From Bacteroides caecigallinarum (GTDB lineage Bacteria > Bacteroidota > Bacteroidia > Bacteroidales > Bacteroidaceae): DNA of 64,000 bases. Shown here one piece after another: positions 33,266 to 41,979 of the stretch. Position 1 is the first letter of the stretch; the number at the start of each line of letters is the position of its first letter. The stretch spans positions 29,977 through 93,976 of the forward strand of contig NZ_JADYTJ010000007.1 in assembly GCF_021531075.1 (NCBI RefSeq), given 5' to 3'. The translations under genes were made by a program, and so were the position numbers. The notes beneath the pieces are model-generated. The model was given only the letters and a program-made list of their open reading frames with translations. It searched no databases and was not told the origin of the DNA.

Positions 33266-33652
33266 TTAAGATAATAGTGTTGCGTTAGATGGAATTTCAT
33301 CTACATTAACAACATTTTCTGGCGTAAGAATTACGCCTTCCAGGCCAATAAGATTATAATAAACAGAATCAGGTTCAATGTATATTTCGAAATTATCATT
33401 TTGGACTCGTGTATATACCTTCGTTCTAAATGACTGACCTTTGAAATAAAACTCTGTCTTAGAGTTACCTAATACAATTCCTGCAGCATTATAAAATGCT
33501 TGATTATTTTCCGATATAATAACAGATATTCCTTGATTTATGGCAATAGTTATTTTCTTTTTATTGGACTCGCAATAAATCCTATATAAGAACCCAACTT
33601 TTATGCCTAAATCATTCACAAATGATGGATCGTCTTTTAGTAGTCCTCCCAC
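33266..33652 (-). pseudogene. Silent tail-tip cassette 2, inverted
   Basis: Tip frame on the minus strand from the site at 33652: VGGLLKDDPSFVNDLGIKVG, 128-129 residues, ending DEIPSNATLLS. One inversion between 32421 and 33652 would fuse it to the constant part in frame. The end resembles silent tip 4 (ELPSDAVEI), so these two are the closest related tips. Confidence 0.7.
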
Positions 33653-33660
33653 ATGGAGCC

Positions 33661-34101
33661 GTGGGAGGACTAATACCGACTGTAACGACAGACAATAATG
33701 GTTTAGTTGACAAGGAAATGTATAGTAAGGTTATGTTCTCTCAATATGTAAACCCTACGACACCTTTTGCAGTAAGATTGGGGTTAAGTAGAGTATATGA
33801 GTCGGCATATATACATTTCAGCGGTAGCTACCCTACTGACATAATAGATTTTAAGGCCGCTATCTATGCCGAGGATGGGGGATTGTTAAGAAGTAATATT
33901 TTCAAGATACCCACAAGCTATACACAAATAGAATTCTATAAGAATGACAAAAGTTGGCAATTTGCCGCTGTAGTGAGAGGTAATGAAGGGCAAGGAGTAG
34001 AAGCAGGAGTGAGATTAAATAAGGTATATCCGGAAAGTACAGATGAAATAACTAAAGACCTCTCATTTTTAGAGTCGGAAGGGTGGACGAAAATAGAATA
34101 A
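33661..34101 (+). pseudogene. Silent tail-tip cassette 3
   Basis: Tip frame from GTG 33661: VGGLIPTVTTDNNGLVDKEM, about 146 residues, ending LESEGWTKIE. The 34102-34183 interval after it is non-coding and contains a stray copy of the 19-base end of cassette 1 (34159-34177), so the 3' end of this cassette has been rearranged. Confidence 0.7.
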
Positions 34102-34183
34102 AAGGTGTTTACTTTTTTCTCTATTGCCTTCCACTTGTACCCTTACAGTTAAGTATTAACACCTTTGACGAAATAGTACTTTT

Positions 34184-34211
34184 ATAGGAGACTGTATGTA
34201 GTCTCCTATAA
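34184..34211. terminator. Bidirectional terminator between silent tips 3 and 4
   Basis: TATAGGAGACT (34184-34194), loop GTATGT, AGTCTCCTATA (34201-34211). It overlaps the stop codon of tip 4 on the minus strand. Confidence 0.75.
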
Positions 34212-34634
34212 ATCTCTAACAACTATTTCTACTGCATCAGATGGTAATTCGACATCACCCTCGTTTCGTAATACATAAGTTCCTAATAAGTTGGATATGC
34301 AATTTTTCGGATAGGACGAAAATTCTACTTGCAAGTATAGTGCTCCCTGTGTATCAACGTATATCTTTGGTGCTGTTGTGCTTTTGTTGAAACGAGTCGC
34401 AAACCCATTATTAGAAGGATTACCATTTTTATTTCCTCGTGTAATGAAGATAATTTCAGGAGAAGCATTATATTGTGTATGTTTCCAAATAAGAGTTGAG
34501 TCAGCATCTAACACTGAAATTTTAGTATATCTTCCTGAGTCAAAAGTCGCAATATCTACATTCATTACACTGACTTCATATTTAGGTTTTAATCCATTCT
34601 TCTCTGGGGTAGCCGTTCCAATCAGTTCTCCCAC
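34206..34634 (-). pseudogene. Silent tail-tip cassette 4, inverted
   Basis: Tip frame on the minus strand from 34634: VGELIGTATPEKNGLKPKYEV, 142-143 residues, ending LPSDAVEIVVRDL. One inversion between 32421 and 34634 would bring the whole locus round and fuse this tip in frame. No start or ribosome-binding site of its own. Confidence 0.7.
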
Positions 34635-34647
34635 GAGATTTTTAACA

Positions 34648-34679
34648 TTTGCCTAAATCTGTCATTTTTTCGACCTTTG
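34648..34679 (+). promoter_or_regulatory. Promoter of the shufflon recombinase
   Basis: TTTG (34648-34651), 20 bases, GACCTTTG (34672-34679), an imperfect -7 box. TTTTTCG and CGAAAAA form an inverted repeat around the -7 box, a possible operator. The promoter begins 14 bp after the last recombination site, so it stays fixed during inversions. Confidence 0.5.
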
Positions 34680-34686
34680 CCGAAAA

Positions 34687-35880
34687 ATGCAAAAAATTCG
34701 TTATCGTCTTATTTACAATAGGAAACACGTCTTAAATAAGCAAGGAACAGCGTTGATACAAGTAGAAGCTAAACTGAACCAACGTAATATCTATTTGACT
34801 ACTAATGTTTATTTACGTCCGGATCACTGGAATAAAGATACATCAGAGGTTGTCAATCACCCCCAATCAGTAGAACTGAATGCTATGCTATTTGAGTACG
34901 TTATATATTTGCAGGGGATTGAATTGTCCTTCTGGAAACGTGGTATTCAGCCTACGTTGGCACTTTTACGTGATGCTGTACAGAAGAAGTCTCCGGTTAA
35001 TATTACTTTCACAGAGTTTGCCAGGAAGTCTATAGTTTCAGCAGATAAGAGCGAAAGCACTAAGGAAAACCTAATGTCTACAGTACGGTTATTAGACAAA
35101 TTTCGATCGGGTTTGACGTTTGAAGATTTATCTTACACGTTTTTGAAAGATTTTGAAGCATGGTTAAAAGAGCTGGGAAAGAACCAGAACACCATTGGTA
35201 AACATCTAAGGCAGCTTCGCACACTTACGAATGAAGCCATTAACGATGGTTATATGCCTGCCGATGCTTATCCCTTCAGGAAGTTCAAGATTAAAACTCA
35301 AAAGGTACAGAAACCATTCTTGACACCTGACGAATTAGGTAAGTTGGAAAAATTGCATCTTGACGATAGCCGTCAGCAGCACATCTTAGATGCCTTCTTA
35401 TTCTGCTGCTATACCGGTTTGCGCTTTTCAGACTACAGGACATTAACTGCATCTAATATTGTACCTATTAATCGGAGGAAATGGCTATGTCTGAAGATGC
35501 AGAAAACAAATCTGGAAATAAAATTACCTCTCGAATTACTATTTGAAGGCAAAGCTCTTGACATCATAAATAAATACGATAGCATCGAGCAGATGGCCGC
35601 TATTCCGATCAATGCTGACACAAACAAGATTCTTGCTGGTATCGCCGAAAAAACGAAAATAAAAAAACACTTTACATTTCACACTGCACGTCATAAATGC
35701 GCTACGTTACTCGTTCATCAAGGTGTTGCAATCACTACTGTTCAAAAGCTGTTAGGCCATACTTCCGTTAAAACTACAGAGATATATTCTGAGGTCTTAT
35801 CATCTACAATTGTTAAGGATTTGTCGGCTGTGAGAAAGAAGAAAAATGTAAATAATTTTTCAAATAAAATGGAGCAGTAG
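34687..35880 (+). CDS. Tyrosine recombinase, probable shufflon recombinase
   Basis: 397 residues. N-terminal arm-binding-like part (1-90: RYRLIYNRKHVL, IYLTTNVYLRPDHWNK), SAM-like core-binding part (100-200), catalytic part with Arg near 246 (TGLRFSD), HTARH near 332-336, GHTSVKTTEIY with His near 358 and Tyr near 366. All catalytic residues are in place. It lies 52 bp from the last GTGGGAGRAC site, which makes it the best candidate for switching the tail tips. The second recombinase gene beside the tRNA is the better candidate for phage integration. Confidence 0.85.
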   Translation: MQKIRYRLIYNRKHVLNKQGTALIQVEAKLNQRNIYLTTNVYLRPDHWNKDTSEVVNHPQSVELNAMLFEYVIYLQGIELSFWKRGIQPTLALLRDAVQKKSPVNITFTEFARKSIVSADKSESTKENLMSTVRLLDKFRSGLTFEDLSYTFLKDFEAWLKELGKNQNTIGKHLRQLRTLTNEAINDGYMPADAYPFRKFKIKTQKVQKPFLTPDELGKLEKLHLDDSRQQHILDAFLFCCYTGLRFSDYRTLTASNIVPINRRKWLCLKMQKTNLEIKLPLELLFEGKALDIINKYDSIEQMAAIPINADTNKILAGIAEKTKIKKHFTFHTARHKCATLLVHQGVAITTVQKLLGHTSVKTTEIYSEVLSSTIVKDLSAVRKKKNVNNFSNKMEQ

Positions 35881-35955
35881 TACAAAATGGGTATATTATA
35901 TAGGATATACTCAAAAAATACTAATTGGGGATTGTAACTTTTATTCATGCGATAA

Positions 35956-35993
35956 AAGATTTGCTCACGAAGTTAATGTCGTGAGCAAATCTT
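35956..35993. terminator. Bidirectional terminator between the two recombinases
   Basis: A perfect 15-bp stem, AAGATTTGCTCACGA (35956-35970) and TCGTGAGCAAATCTT (35979-35993), with an 8-base loop. The genes on both sides end here. Confidence 0.85.
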
Positions 35994-36001
35994 ACTTCAT
36001 T

Positions 36002-36025
36002 TTGCACAGTTGCACAATTGCACAT
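36002..36025. repeat. Three tandem TTGCACAN units beside the integrase gene
   Basis: TTGCACAG, TTGCACAA, TTGCACAT in uninterrupted 8-bp steps, 7 bp beyond the stop of the integrase gene. Tyrosine integrases bind short direct repeats (arm sites) inside element ends, so these are candidate arm sites. Spacing of 8 bp is shorter than usual. Confidence 0.45.
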
Positions 36026-36031
36026 GGCTTT

Positions 36032-37198
36032 TCAGAATTCACCTTCAAAATGCTTTGTCTCTTCATGTACGGTCATGCTGGCGCCTTTCAGATATTTATT
36101 GGTTGTTGATACATCAGCATGGCGGGCCTGATCACGAGCTATGACAATACCTTCGGCATTTGCCAAATCACGTATTCCGGAATCCTTCAGGGAATAGAAT
36201 TGATAGCTGTCTGGAAATTTTAGTTTTTCACGTACCTTGTTAAAGTAATTCCTGTAAACCTTTGTGGTGACTTTTTCTTTCGATGGCTTAAATCCTTTAC
36301 CGAACAGATAATAATCACCGGGATTCTTGAAGATATCAAGGTCAAGCATTGTCTTGATGAGCTTGTCATTAAGACCTACCATGCCATCCTTGCGGTTCTT
36401 GCTTATGCTCGAAGCTATAAAGACCTTCTGTTCCTTCAGGTAAATATCAGAAAGTTTTATGTTGGTTATTTCATCCGGACGTATGAAGGTGTAATATGCG
36501 AACTGGCATAAGAACAGGAAGTATGGGTTCTCTTTCTTGAGATATTTCTTTAGTTTCTGTATATCTGCAGACGATAGGGCAGAGCGTTTCTTCTCATCTT
36601 CCTGCAGCATACGGATATTTTCGACCGGATTCTTAACCAGGTACTGCTTTTCCATCATCCAATTGCAGACTGATGATAGCCATGTACGATAGTTATTCCG
36701 GGTTCTGGCTGATGAATCACGGTCTAACAGCACATAGTCAAGAAAGTCTGATATGAAAGACTGGTCAATCTGGTAGGCATAGACTATTGCCGGAATACGT
36801 TTGGATGTGTATTCTTCAAACACCCTCAGACGTTTTTCATAATCCTTGATGGTATTTTCCTTTATTGTTCCTGCAGCATACAATTTCTCTAAATATATAT
36901 GATATCTATGTATAATATCTATATACAGTGTATACTGCCTTGAATTTTCTACATCAGCCCACGGATTCCAGCCGGAACGGAGTTTAACATTAAGGTTTGT
37001 GATGATTTCATTGGCACGACGACGACGGTCTGATACTTTAGATATTCCATTAAGCATATACTTCTTTCTTTTCATCTTTTGTTCTATAGGATCAAAAGAA
37101 TAGAAGTCAATATACCAATTTTTCCCTGTGTGTAGTTTTGGCTCGGAGTATGAAATTATGCTAAAAACCGAACCGTTCTTACGATTAGATGGACACAT
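36032..37198 (-). CDS. Tyrosine integrase, probable prophage integrase
   Basis: 388 residues. Catalytic part: Arg240 (YTFIRPDEI), His360 (ARHADVSTT) and Tyr369 (NKYLKG). In place of the usual HxLR segment it has YSLKDSG at 335-341, so His becomes Tyr and Arg becomes Lys, a variation I associate with Bacteroidales integrases. Its start is 129 bp from the 3' end of the tRNA-Trp gene. Integrases next to a tRNA 3' end usually use it as the attachment site, so this enzyme likely inserted the prophage. The opposite attachment site is outside the window. Confidence 0.8.
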   Translation of the reverse strand: MCPSNRKNGSVFSIISYSEPKLHTGKNWYIDFYSFDPIEQKMKRKKYMLNGISKVSDRRRRANEIITNLNVKLRSGWNPWADVENSRQYTLYIDIIHRYHIYLEKLYAAGTIKENTIKDYEKRLRVFEEYTSKRIPAIVYAYQIDQSFISDFLDYVLLDRDSSARTRNNYRTWLSSVCNWMMEKQYLVKNPVENIRMLQEDEKKRSALSSADIQKLKKYLKKENPYFLFLCQFAYYTFIRPDEITNIKLSDIYLKEQKVFIASSISKNRKDGMVGLNDKLIKTMLDLDIFKNPGDYYLFGKGFKPSKEKVTTKVYRNYFNKVREKLKFPDSYQFYSLKDSGIRDLANAEGIVIARDQARHADVSTTNKYLKGASMTVHEETKHFEGEF

Positions 37199-37204
37199 TT
37201 TTTT

Positions 37205-37231
37205 TTACGTTTTTCGAGCTCGAAAACGTAA
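37205..37231. promoter_or_regulatory. Long palindrome upstream of the integrase gene
   Basis: TTACGTTTTTCGAG (37205-37218) and CTCGAAAACGTAA (37219-37231) are inverted copies apart from one extra T. It lies 7 bp upstream of the start codon on the minus strand, so it could be an operator or a hairpin in the mRNA leader. Two CGTCCCG direct repeats (37257-37263, 37268-37274), 11 bp apart, follow. Confidence 0.6.
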
Positions 37232-37287
37232 TACATTAAACAATCAGATAAATTATCGTCCCGATTTCGTCCCGGGGTAAAAGTAGT

Positions 37288-37318
37288 AAAGGTTGCAACT
37301 CTCTGAGTTACAACCTTT
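37288..37318. terminator. Hairpin between tRNA-Trp and the prophage
   Basis: AAAGGTTGCAACT (37288-37300) and AGTTACAACCTTT (37306-37318), 12 of 13 paired, loop CTCTG. Located 9 bp from the tRNA 3' end, so it is the likely tRNA transcript terminator. The element border lies at or near here. Confidence 0.6.
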
Positions 37319-37326
37319 TACTTCTG

Positions 37327-37399
37327 CACGGGAAGAGAGGCTCGAACTCCCGACACTCGGTTTTGGAGACCGATGCTCTACCAACTGAGCTATTCCCGT
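37327..37399 (-). tRNA. tRNA-Trp (CCA anticodon)
   Basis: 73 nt on the minus strand from 37399 to 37327. Acceptor stem ACGGGAA with TTCCCGT, D arm GCTC/GAGC, anticodon stem TCGGT/ACCGA with loop CTCCAAA (anticodon CCA), T loop GTTCGAGCC type, discriminator G. CCA is not encoded. Its 3' end faces the integrase gene, as expected for a tRNA used as a phage attachment site. Confidence 0.95.
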
Positions 37400-37410
37400 G
37401 TTTGCGGTTG

Positions 37411-37440
37411 CAAAGGTAGCACTTTTTTTTATATATACAA
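37411..37440 (-). promoter_or_regulatory. tRNA-Trp promoter
   Basis: Minus strand TTG (37440-37438), 19 bases, TACCTTTG (37418-37411), 12 bases before the tRNA 5' end. Confidence 0.8.
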
Positions 37441-37475
37441 GGCTTTCTCTAAAGAAAAATCAAGTTTGTTTTGTC

Positions 37476-38060
37476 TTAAATATGTAACTCTCTGAAAACC
37501 TGTGCGTATAACTCTGATTTTTTTTCAAGCTTTAATGGATATGCCCTGCTGGATGATGGCATTCTATAAAGGAATAGATTTCTGTCATGAAACGATATAT
37601 TTGTTTTGTTGCCTATAGAAGGTTGTTTCACGGAAAAATATTCACATATAATATCAGTAGCCTTCTGTCCGGTGGTAATTATAGCTTTACATTTAGGTAT
37701 CTGTTTCAGCAGTAACTCAATGTCTGTAGGCTCGACTACTTCAAGGAATTTGTCCGAAGCATTGTCCTGAAGCCTTATTACAGCCGTAGCAGTGTCATAC
37801 AGTGCTATTCCTTTTTGTGTAAGAAATTCTTCAAGTCTTGCTTTATCAAATGCTTTTTTATTTTCGGTTAGGAAGTGTTCTTTGTTGTTGAAGAAAATAT
37901 GACCGAAAATTCTCCACATATCGTTTTGCAGGTTGGGGTAGAAGAAGTCCATACTCCACCTTTTACGCTGTGGTGGGAAACTTCCTAGCATTAATACAGA
38001 AGCATTGGGTGGAAGATATGGTTCCAGAGGATGTTGCTCTATGTCTTTTGGAGTGTTCAT
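37476..38060 (-). CDS. Uracil-DNA glycosylase superfamily protein
   Basis: 194 residues. LMLGSFPPQ near residue 25 is the motif 1 region and RMPSSSRAYPL near 170 resembles motif 2 of the superfamily, where the first group cuts the glycosidic bond and the second contacts DNA. The pattern is close to the hypoxanthine or mismatch-type members (GSFPP, then WRIFG). It removes damaged bases in DNA repair. First host gene after the tRNA. Substrate cannot be fixed from the sequence. Confidence 0.75.
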   Translation of the reverse strand: MNTPKDIEQHPLEPYLPPNASVLMLGSFPPQRKRWSMDFFYPNLQNDMWRIFGHIFFNNKEHFLTENKKAFDKARLEEFLTQKGIALYDTATAVIRLQDNASDKFLEVVEPTDIELLLKQIPKCKAIITTGQKATDIICEYFSVKQPSIGNKTNISFHDRNLFLYRMPSSSRAYPLKLEKKSELYAQVFRELHI

Positions 38061-38132
38061 TGCAGGATAAAAAATAAAGGCGGGATTGATGTTGTGACAG
38101 TATCAATTCCGCCTTATGTTGTGTTATGTGTT

Positions 38133-38762
38133 TTATGCTTTTGGTTTAGGTTCTTTTTTTGCCAAAAGAACTATATTATAAACATAATCGTTCATCCATT
38201 CTTCCGAGTAGCCTAACGCATGTTTATATTGACGGATGTTATTGCATGTCTTGCGTACTCCGTCGTCTTTCCAGTCTGTTTTTGTCAGAATATCGTTTAT
38301 TGCTTTTTCTGTCATGTTACGGAGCATTTTTTTAAGAAGGCTTGGCATACGGAATTTCCATTGCATAAGGTTTCCTATAACCATCATCAAATCCTGGCTG
38401 AACCCCTGGAACATAAACAAGTATGATTTTATATCATTTACGTTCTTACAGTTTTTCTTAACTGAAGCATCTATTTCTTTGAAGAAATTATCATTCAAAC
38501 CGTAAATTTCAATTAGCATCTTTTTGCAGCGTGATTTTTCTGCTATACCTAATTTGTTATTTTGTGTAGGTACTTTCAGTGTACGTTTGAATACTGCCAA
38601 ATCAGGTAAGAAATTTATATTGCTTATACCCATTTGTGCAGCCATTACAGCTTGATAGTAAACTCTGATGAGTGTCATGAAATCTTCCATTCCACCTACT
38701 CTTACTGTTTCTTCGGCATTTTCGGTATTTTTCTTTCCGAATAGTTTTGAAAATATACTCAT
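38133..38762 (-). CDS. Conserved-looking protein of unknown function
   Basis: 209 residues from the ATG giving MSIFSKLFGKKN; the longer frame up to 38834 adds an unlikely hydrophobic leader. Helical throughout, basic C-terminus (KKEPKPKA). I recognise no domain. Single gene 72 bp from the glycosylase gene. Confidence 0.6.
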   Translation of the reverse strand: MSIFSKLFGKKNTENAEETVRVGGMEDFMTLIRVYYQAVMAAQMGISNINFLPDLAVFKRTLKVPTQNNKLGIAEKSRCKKMLIEIYGLNDNFFKEIDASVKKNCKNVNDIKSYLFMFQGFSQDLMMVIGNLMQWKFRMPSLLKKMLRNMTEKAINDILTKTDWKDDGVRKTCNNIRQYKHALGYSEEWMNDYVYNIVLLAKKEPKPKA

Positions 38763-38970
38763 ATATTTAAATGTTATTTTTTTTTCTCGCTGCAAAAGTA
38801 CGAATAAAAAGTGATAAACAGAAAAATGTAGCAAAGTTATTGGTGTATGGTTTGTGATTGGCTTTTTATTTCATTATGATAAATTTTAATGATAATGTAT
38901 AGACATATACCTAGAGATAGGTATTTTATAGCTGTTAATGCATATAAAAGCTTGATAAACTTGATGTCAG

Positions 38971-39000
38971 CACTATTTTGTGTATCTTTGCAAACCAAAT
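38971..39000 (+). promoter_or_regulatory. Promoter of the His-rich protein gene
   Basis: TTG (38971-38973), 19 bases, TATCTTTG (38993-39000). Confidence 0.75.
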
Positions 39001-39027
39001 AAACAAACTATAATAAATTAAAGAATT

Positions 39028-39387
39028 ATGACAAATAACACTCGTACATGGATTAGGGCAGCTGCATCGCTGTTTCTCACTGTGTTTGTGGTGTATTATG
39101 CCATAATTTCTGCATATGCACACGTGCACGTGGTGAACGGTGTGATGGTGGTGCACTCGCATCCGTTCTCGGATCAGCATACACATACTGCCGGACAGAC
39201 TTTGGTTCTTCATTATCTTACTGATTTCCATTCATTGGAAGCTTCGGAGCCTTTGTTTGTAAATTCACCGTTTCAGCCGGTATTTCTTATTAATTATACG
39301 GAACATGTACCTACATGTCTGTTGCCGGAGTTTGATTCCGATTTAGGCTTGCGTGCTCCACCTTATTCTTCATTTCTTTTTGTCTGA
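39028..39387 (+). CDS. Small His-rich exported protein
   Basis: 119 residues. Residues 8-31 are a hydrophobic signal or anchor segment. It is followed by a His cluster, AHVHVVNGVMVVHSHPF and QHTHTAG (eight His within about 25 residues), typical for binding zinc or another transition metal. It is followed after 163 bp by a TonB-dependent receptor gene in the same direction, so it may help deliver or sense the metal that the receptor imports. The metal is unknown. Confidence 0.65.
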   Translation: MTNNTRTWIRAAASLFLTVFVVYYAIISAYAHVHVVNGVMVVHSHPFSDQHTHTAGQTLVLHYLTDFHSLEASEPLFVNSPFQPVFLINYTEHVPTCLLPEFDSDLGLRAPPYSSFLFV

Positions 39388-39550
39388 CCAGGCATCTTGT
39401 TGATGTCCGGTTGTATCGTTTCATGACTATACTTTGCTATGGGCATGAGATAGGTACGTCGTAACATCTTATCAAATAAAAATTAGTTTAAATATTGCAG
39501 GTAATTAAAAAGAGAAATCTTATTTGCTTGCAGAACTTTATAATAAAGAA

Positions 39551-41872
39551 ATGAAGAAATTATCAATATTCATTTCGGCTCTTTTTTGTGCCATTGTTAG
39601 CATGGCTGCAGGAGCCGATAATAATCCTGTGAAAGAGGGTAACGTGATTACAGGTCATGTTATAGAAAAAGGTACAGAAAACAGTCTTCCATATGCTACA
39701 GTCATTATAGTGGAAACGGGTGAGGGGACTGTGACTGATACTGATGGATATTTCAGGCTGAAAAAAGTTCCAGCCGGTAAATATACGCTGAAAGTAAATT
39801 CTGTGGGCTATGCACAGCAGACCAAGGAGGTAAATGTGAGTGATGAATATACAGTGGATGTACATTTTGTTCTTTCTGAAGAAACTATCATGACAGATGA
39901 AGTCGTGGTGTCTGCCAACAGAAATGAGACAAGCAGAAAGCTTGCTCCTGTAGTGGTGAACGTGATGAACAACAAACTGTTCGAAATGGTAAATTCTACT
40001 GATTTGGCAAAGTCGCTTAACTACCAGTCCGGGTTACGTGTGGAGAACAATTGTCAGAACTGCGGTTTCCCTCAGGTACGTATCAATGGGCTTGAAGGTC
40101 CATACTCACAGATACTTATCAATAGCCGTCCGGTGATGAGTGCTTTGTCCGGAGTGTACGGTCTTGAGCAGATTCCTGTAAATATGATTGAAAGGGTAGA
40201 GGTAGTGCGTGGCGGTGGCTCGGCTCTTTTCGGGGCAAACGCAGTAGGTGGAACTATCAATATCATTACAAAAGACCCGGTGAACAATTCTTTCCAGGTG
40301 TCTACCAATATGTCTAATCTTGGTGGAAAGTCGTGGGAGCAGTATATGGGAGCCAATGCTTCTTTGGTTTCATCTGATAATACATACGGTATAGCATTGT
40401 ATCAGTCGTACAGAAACAGAAATCCGTATGATGCAGACGGAGATGGTTTTTCTGAGCTTGGAAAACTGAATATGAATACTTTTGGGCTAAGAGCATATTA
40501 TCGCCCTACTCATTTCAGCCGTATCAGTCTGGAATATCATACCACAAATGAGTTCAGACGCGGAGGAAGCAATTTCAATCTGCAACCACATGAGGCAGAC
40601 ATCTGTGAACAGACTAAGCATATTATAAACAGCGGTGGTCTGACATACGATGTTTTCTTCAATGAATATCGCCATAAACTTTCTGTATACGGTTCTGTTC
40701 AGCATATCGACCGCAACAGCTATTATGGCACTCAGGAACTTGATGACCCGGGTAAGGCATATGGAACAACTAACGATCTTACCGCCGTAGGTGGAGCAAT
40801 GTATGTGGGCAATATGGATAAGTGTCTATTCTCTCCAGCTACTTTCACCGGTGGTTTGGAGTATCAGTATAATGCCTTGCATGATATAATGGCTGGATAT
40901 AACCGCGATTTGAAACAGGACGTGAAAGTTGCCAGTGCATATGCTCAGAACGAGTGGAAAATGGATAAGTTCACTTTGTTGGCTGGATTCCGTCTTGACA
41001 AACATAACCTGGTAGATAATGTTATATTCAGTCCGCGTGTGAATGCCTTGTGGAAACCAGCTGATAATGTACAGGGACGTCTGACATGGTCAACAGGTTT
41101 CCGTGCACCACAAGCATACGATGAGGATCTTCATGTGGCTGCCGTAGGTGGTGAGGCTATGATTATCCGTTTGGCAGAAGGATTGAAGCCGGAACGTTCA
41201 AACAGTTTCAGTGGTTCGGTGGATTGGAGTGCTTCGTTTGGTCATTTTCAGTCAAACCTTTTGGTGGAGGGTTTCTATACAATGCTTAACGATGTGTTCT
41301 ATCTTAAAAACATAGGTGAGGGCGATCAGCAGGGAACTACTATACAGGAACGTTGCAACGGACGTGGTGCTAGAGTGTATGGAGCGAATATCGACTATAA
41401 GATAGCTCATGGCAGAGATGCCCAGTTGCAGTTGGGCTTTACAGCACAGCAGAGCAGATACACTGAGGCTGTTTATTGGAGCGAGGATGCTGATGTGGCA
41501 CCTACAAAGAAGATGACACGTACTCCGGACCTTTACGGGTATTTTACGTTTACTTCAGCTCCGTTCAAGAACAAGAATTTTGATTTCTCTTTATCGGGTG
41601 TATATACCGGACGTATGCTCGTTCCTCACTTTGCAGGTTATATTGAGAAAGATGTCCTTGAAAAAACTCCGGATTTCATGGAACTCAACCTGAAACTGAA
41701 TTATACATTTGTATTGAACGACCATCTCAAGCTTCAGTTAAATGGTGGTGTGAACAATATTTTCAATGCATTCCAGAAGGATTTGGATAAAGGCATAGGA
41801 CGTGACTCGAAATATTTCTACGGTCCTACACAGCCTAGAACTGTATTTATCGGAATAAAGTTCTTTAATTAA
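39551..41872 (+). CDS. TonB-dependent receptor with carboxypeptidase-like N-terminal domain
   Basis: 773 residues from ATG 39551. Signal peptide, then a carboxypeptidase regulatory-like domain (residues 35-115: ITGHVIEKGTENSLPYATV), the plug (from about 120, RINGLEGPYSQILINSRP, RVEVVRGGGSALFGANAVGG), and a C-terminal barrel ending in Phe-Phe-Asn. These outer-membrane gates import siderophores, B12, metals or glycans with TonB energy. No SusD partner is present, so glycan uptake is unlikely. The plug has a NNCQNCGF cysteine pair. The His-rich gene upstream suggests a metal substrate. Confidence 0.85.
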   Translation: MKKLSIFISALFCAIVSMAAGADNNPVKEGNVITGHVIEKGTENSLPYATVIIVETGEGTVTDTDGYFRLKKVPAGKYTLKVNSVGYAQQTKEVNVSDEYTVDVHFVLSEETIMTDEVVVSANRNETSRKLAPVVVNVMNNKLFEMVNSTDLAKSLNYQSGLRVENNCQNCGFPQVRINGLEGPYSQILINSRPVMSALSGVYGLEQIPVNMIERVEVVRGGGSALFGANAVGGTINIITKDPVNNSFQVSTNMSNLGGKSWEQYMGANASLVSSDNTYGIALYQSYRNRNPYDADGDGFSELGKLNMNTFGLRAYYRPTHFSRISLEYHTTNEFRRGGSNFNLQPHEADICEQTKHIINSGGLTYDVFFNEYRHKLSVYGSVQHIDRNSYYGTQELDDPGKAYGTTNDLTAVGGAMYVGNMDKCLFSPATFTGGLEYQYNALHDIMAGYNRDLKQDVKVASAYAQNEWKMDKFTLLAGFRLDKHNLVDNVIFSPRVNALWKPADNVQGRLTWSTGFRAPQAYDEDLHVAAVGGEAMIIRLAEGLKPERSNSFSGSVDWSASFGHFQSNLLVEGFYTMLNDVFYLKNIGEGDQQGTTIQERCNGRGARVYGANIDYKIAHGRDAQLQLGFTAQQSRYTEAVYWSEDADVAPTKKMTRTPDLYGYFTFTSAPFKNKNFDFSLSGVYTGRMLVPHFAGYIEKDVLEKTPDFMELNLKLNYTFVLNDHLKLQLNGGVNNIFNAFQKDLDKGIGRDSKYFYGPTQPRTVFIGIKFFN

Positions 41873-41897
41873 TACTGTTTGACAATCATAAAAAACA

Positions 41898-41950
41898 TTC
41901 AGGCGGTGTTCAATGAACGTTCACTAAACGTTCGCTGAACACCGCCTGAA
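41898..41950. terminator. Bidirectional terminator between receptor and efflux operon
   Basis: TTCAGGCGGTGTTCA (41898-41912) pairs perfectly with TGAACACCGCCTGAA (41936-41950). The loop has a second smaller repeat of GAACGTT. Convergent genes end here. Confidence 0.8.
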
Positions 41951-41979
41951 CAGTATCTGAACGGATTGTAAATATGTTT

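Larger units (their letters stand above)
32421..34634. other. Shufflon-like invertible locus for the tail tip
   Basis: Sites with core GTGGGAGRAC: 32421-32430 (+), 32799-32808 (-, last base different), 32818-32827 (+), 33643-33652 (-), 33661-33670 (+), 34625-34634 (-). They form head-to-head pairs around 32813 and 33656, with 9 and 8 bases between. Tips alternate in strand: expressed (+), silent 1 (+), silent 2 (-), silent 3 (+), silent 4 (-). Two bidirectional terminators part convergent tips. A tyrosine recombinase gene begins 52 bp after the last site. The arrangement is that of plasmid shufflons and invertible fibre genes. Confidence 0.8.

Noticed and set aside
27692..34634. Diversity-generating retroelement acting on the fibre
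   Set aside because: No reverse transcriptase gene or template/variable repeat pair is visible in this window. Tip variation is explained by the invertible sites.
34687..35880. This recombinase as the phage integrase
   Set aside because: It adjoins the shufflon sites, while the second recombinase adjoins the tRNA. The roles could still be shared, but the simplest reading assigns this one to the shufflon.
36002..36025. TTGCACAN repeats as a CRISPR or replication iteron array
   Set aside because: Only three units, and located at the end of an integrase gene; integrase arm sites are the more likely reading.
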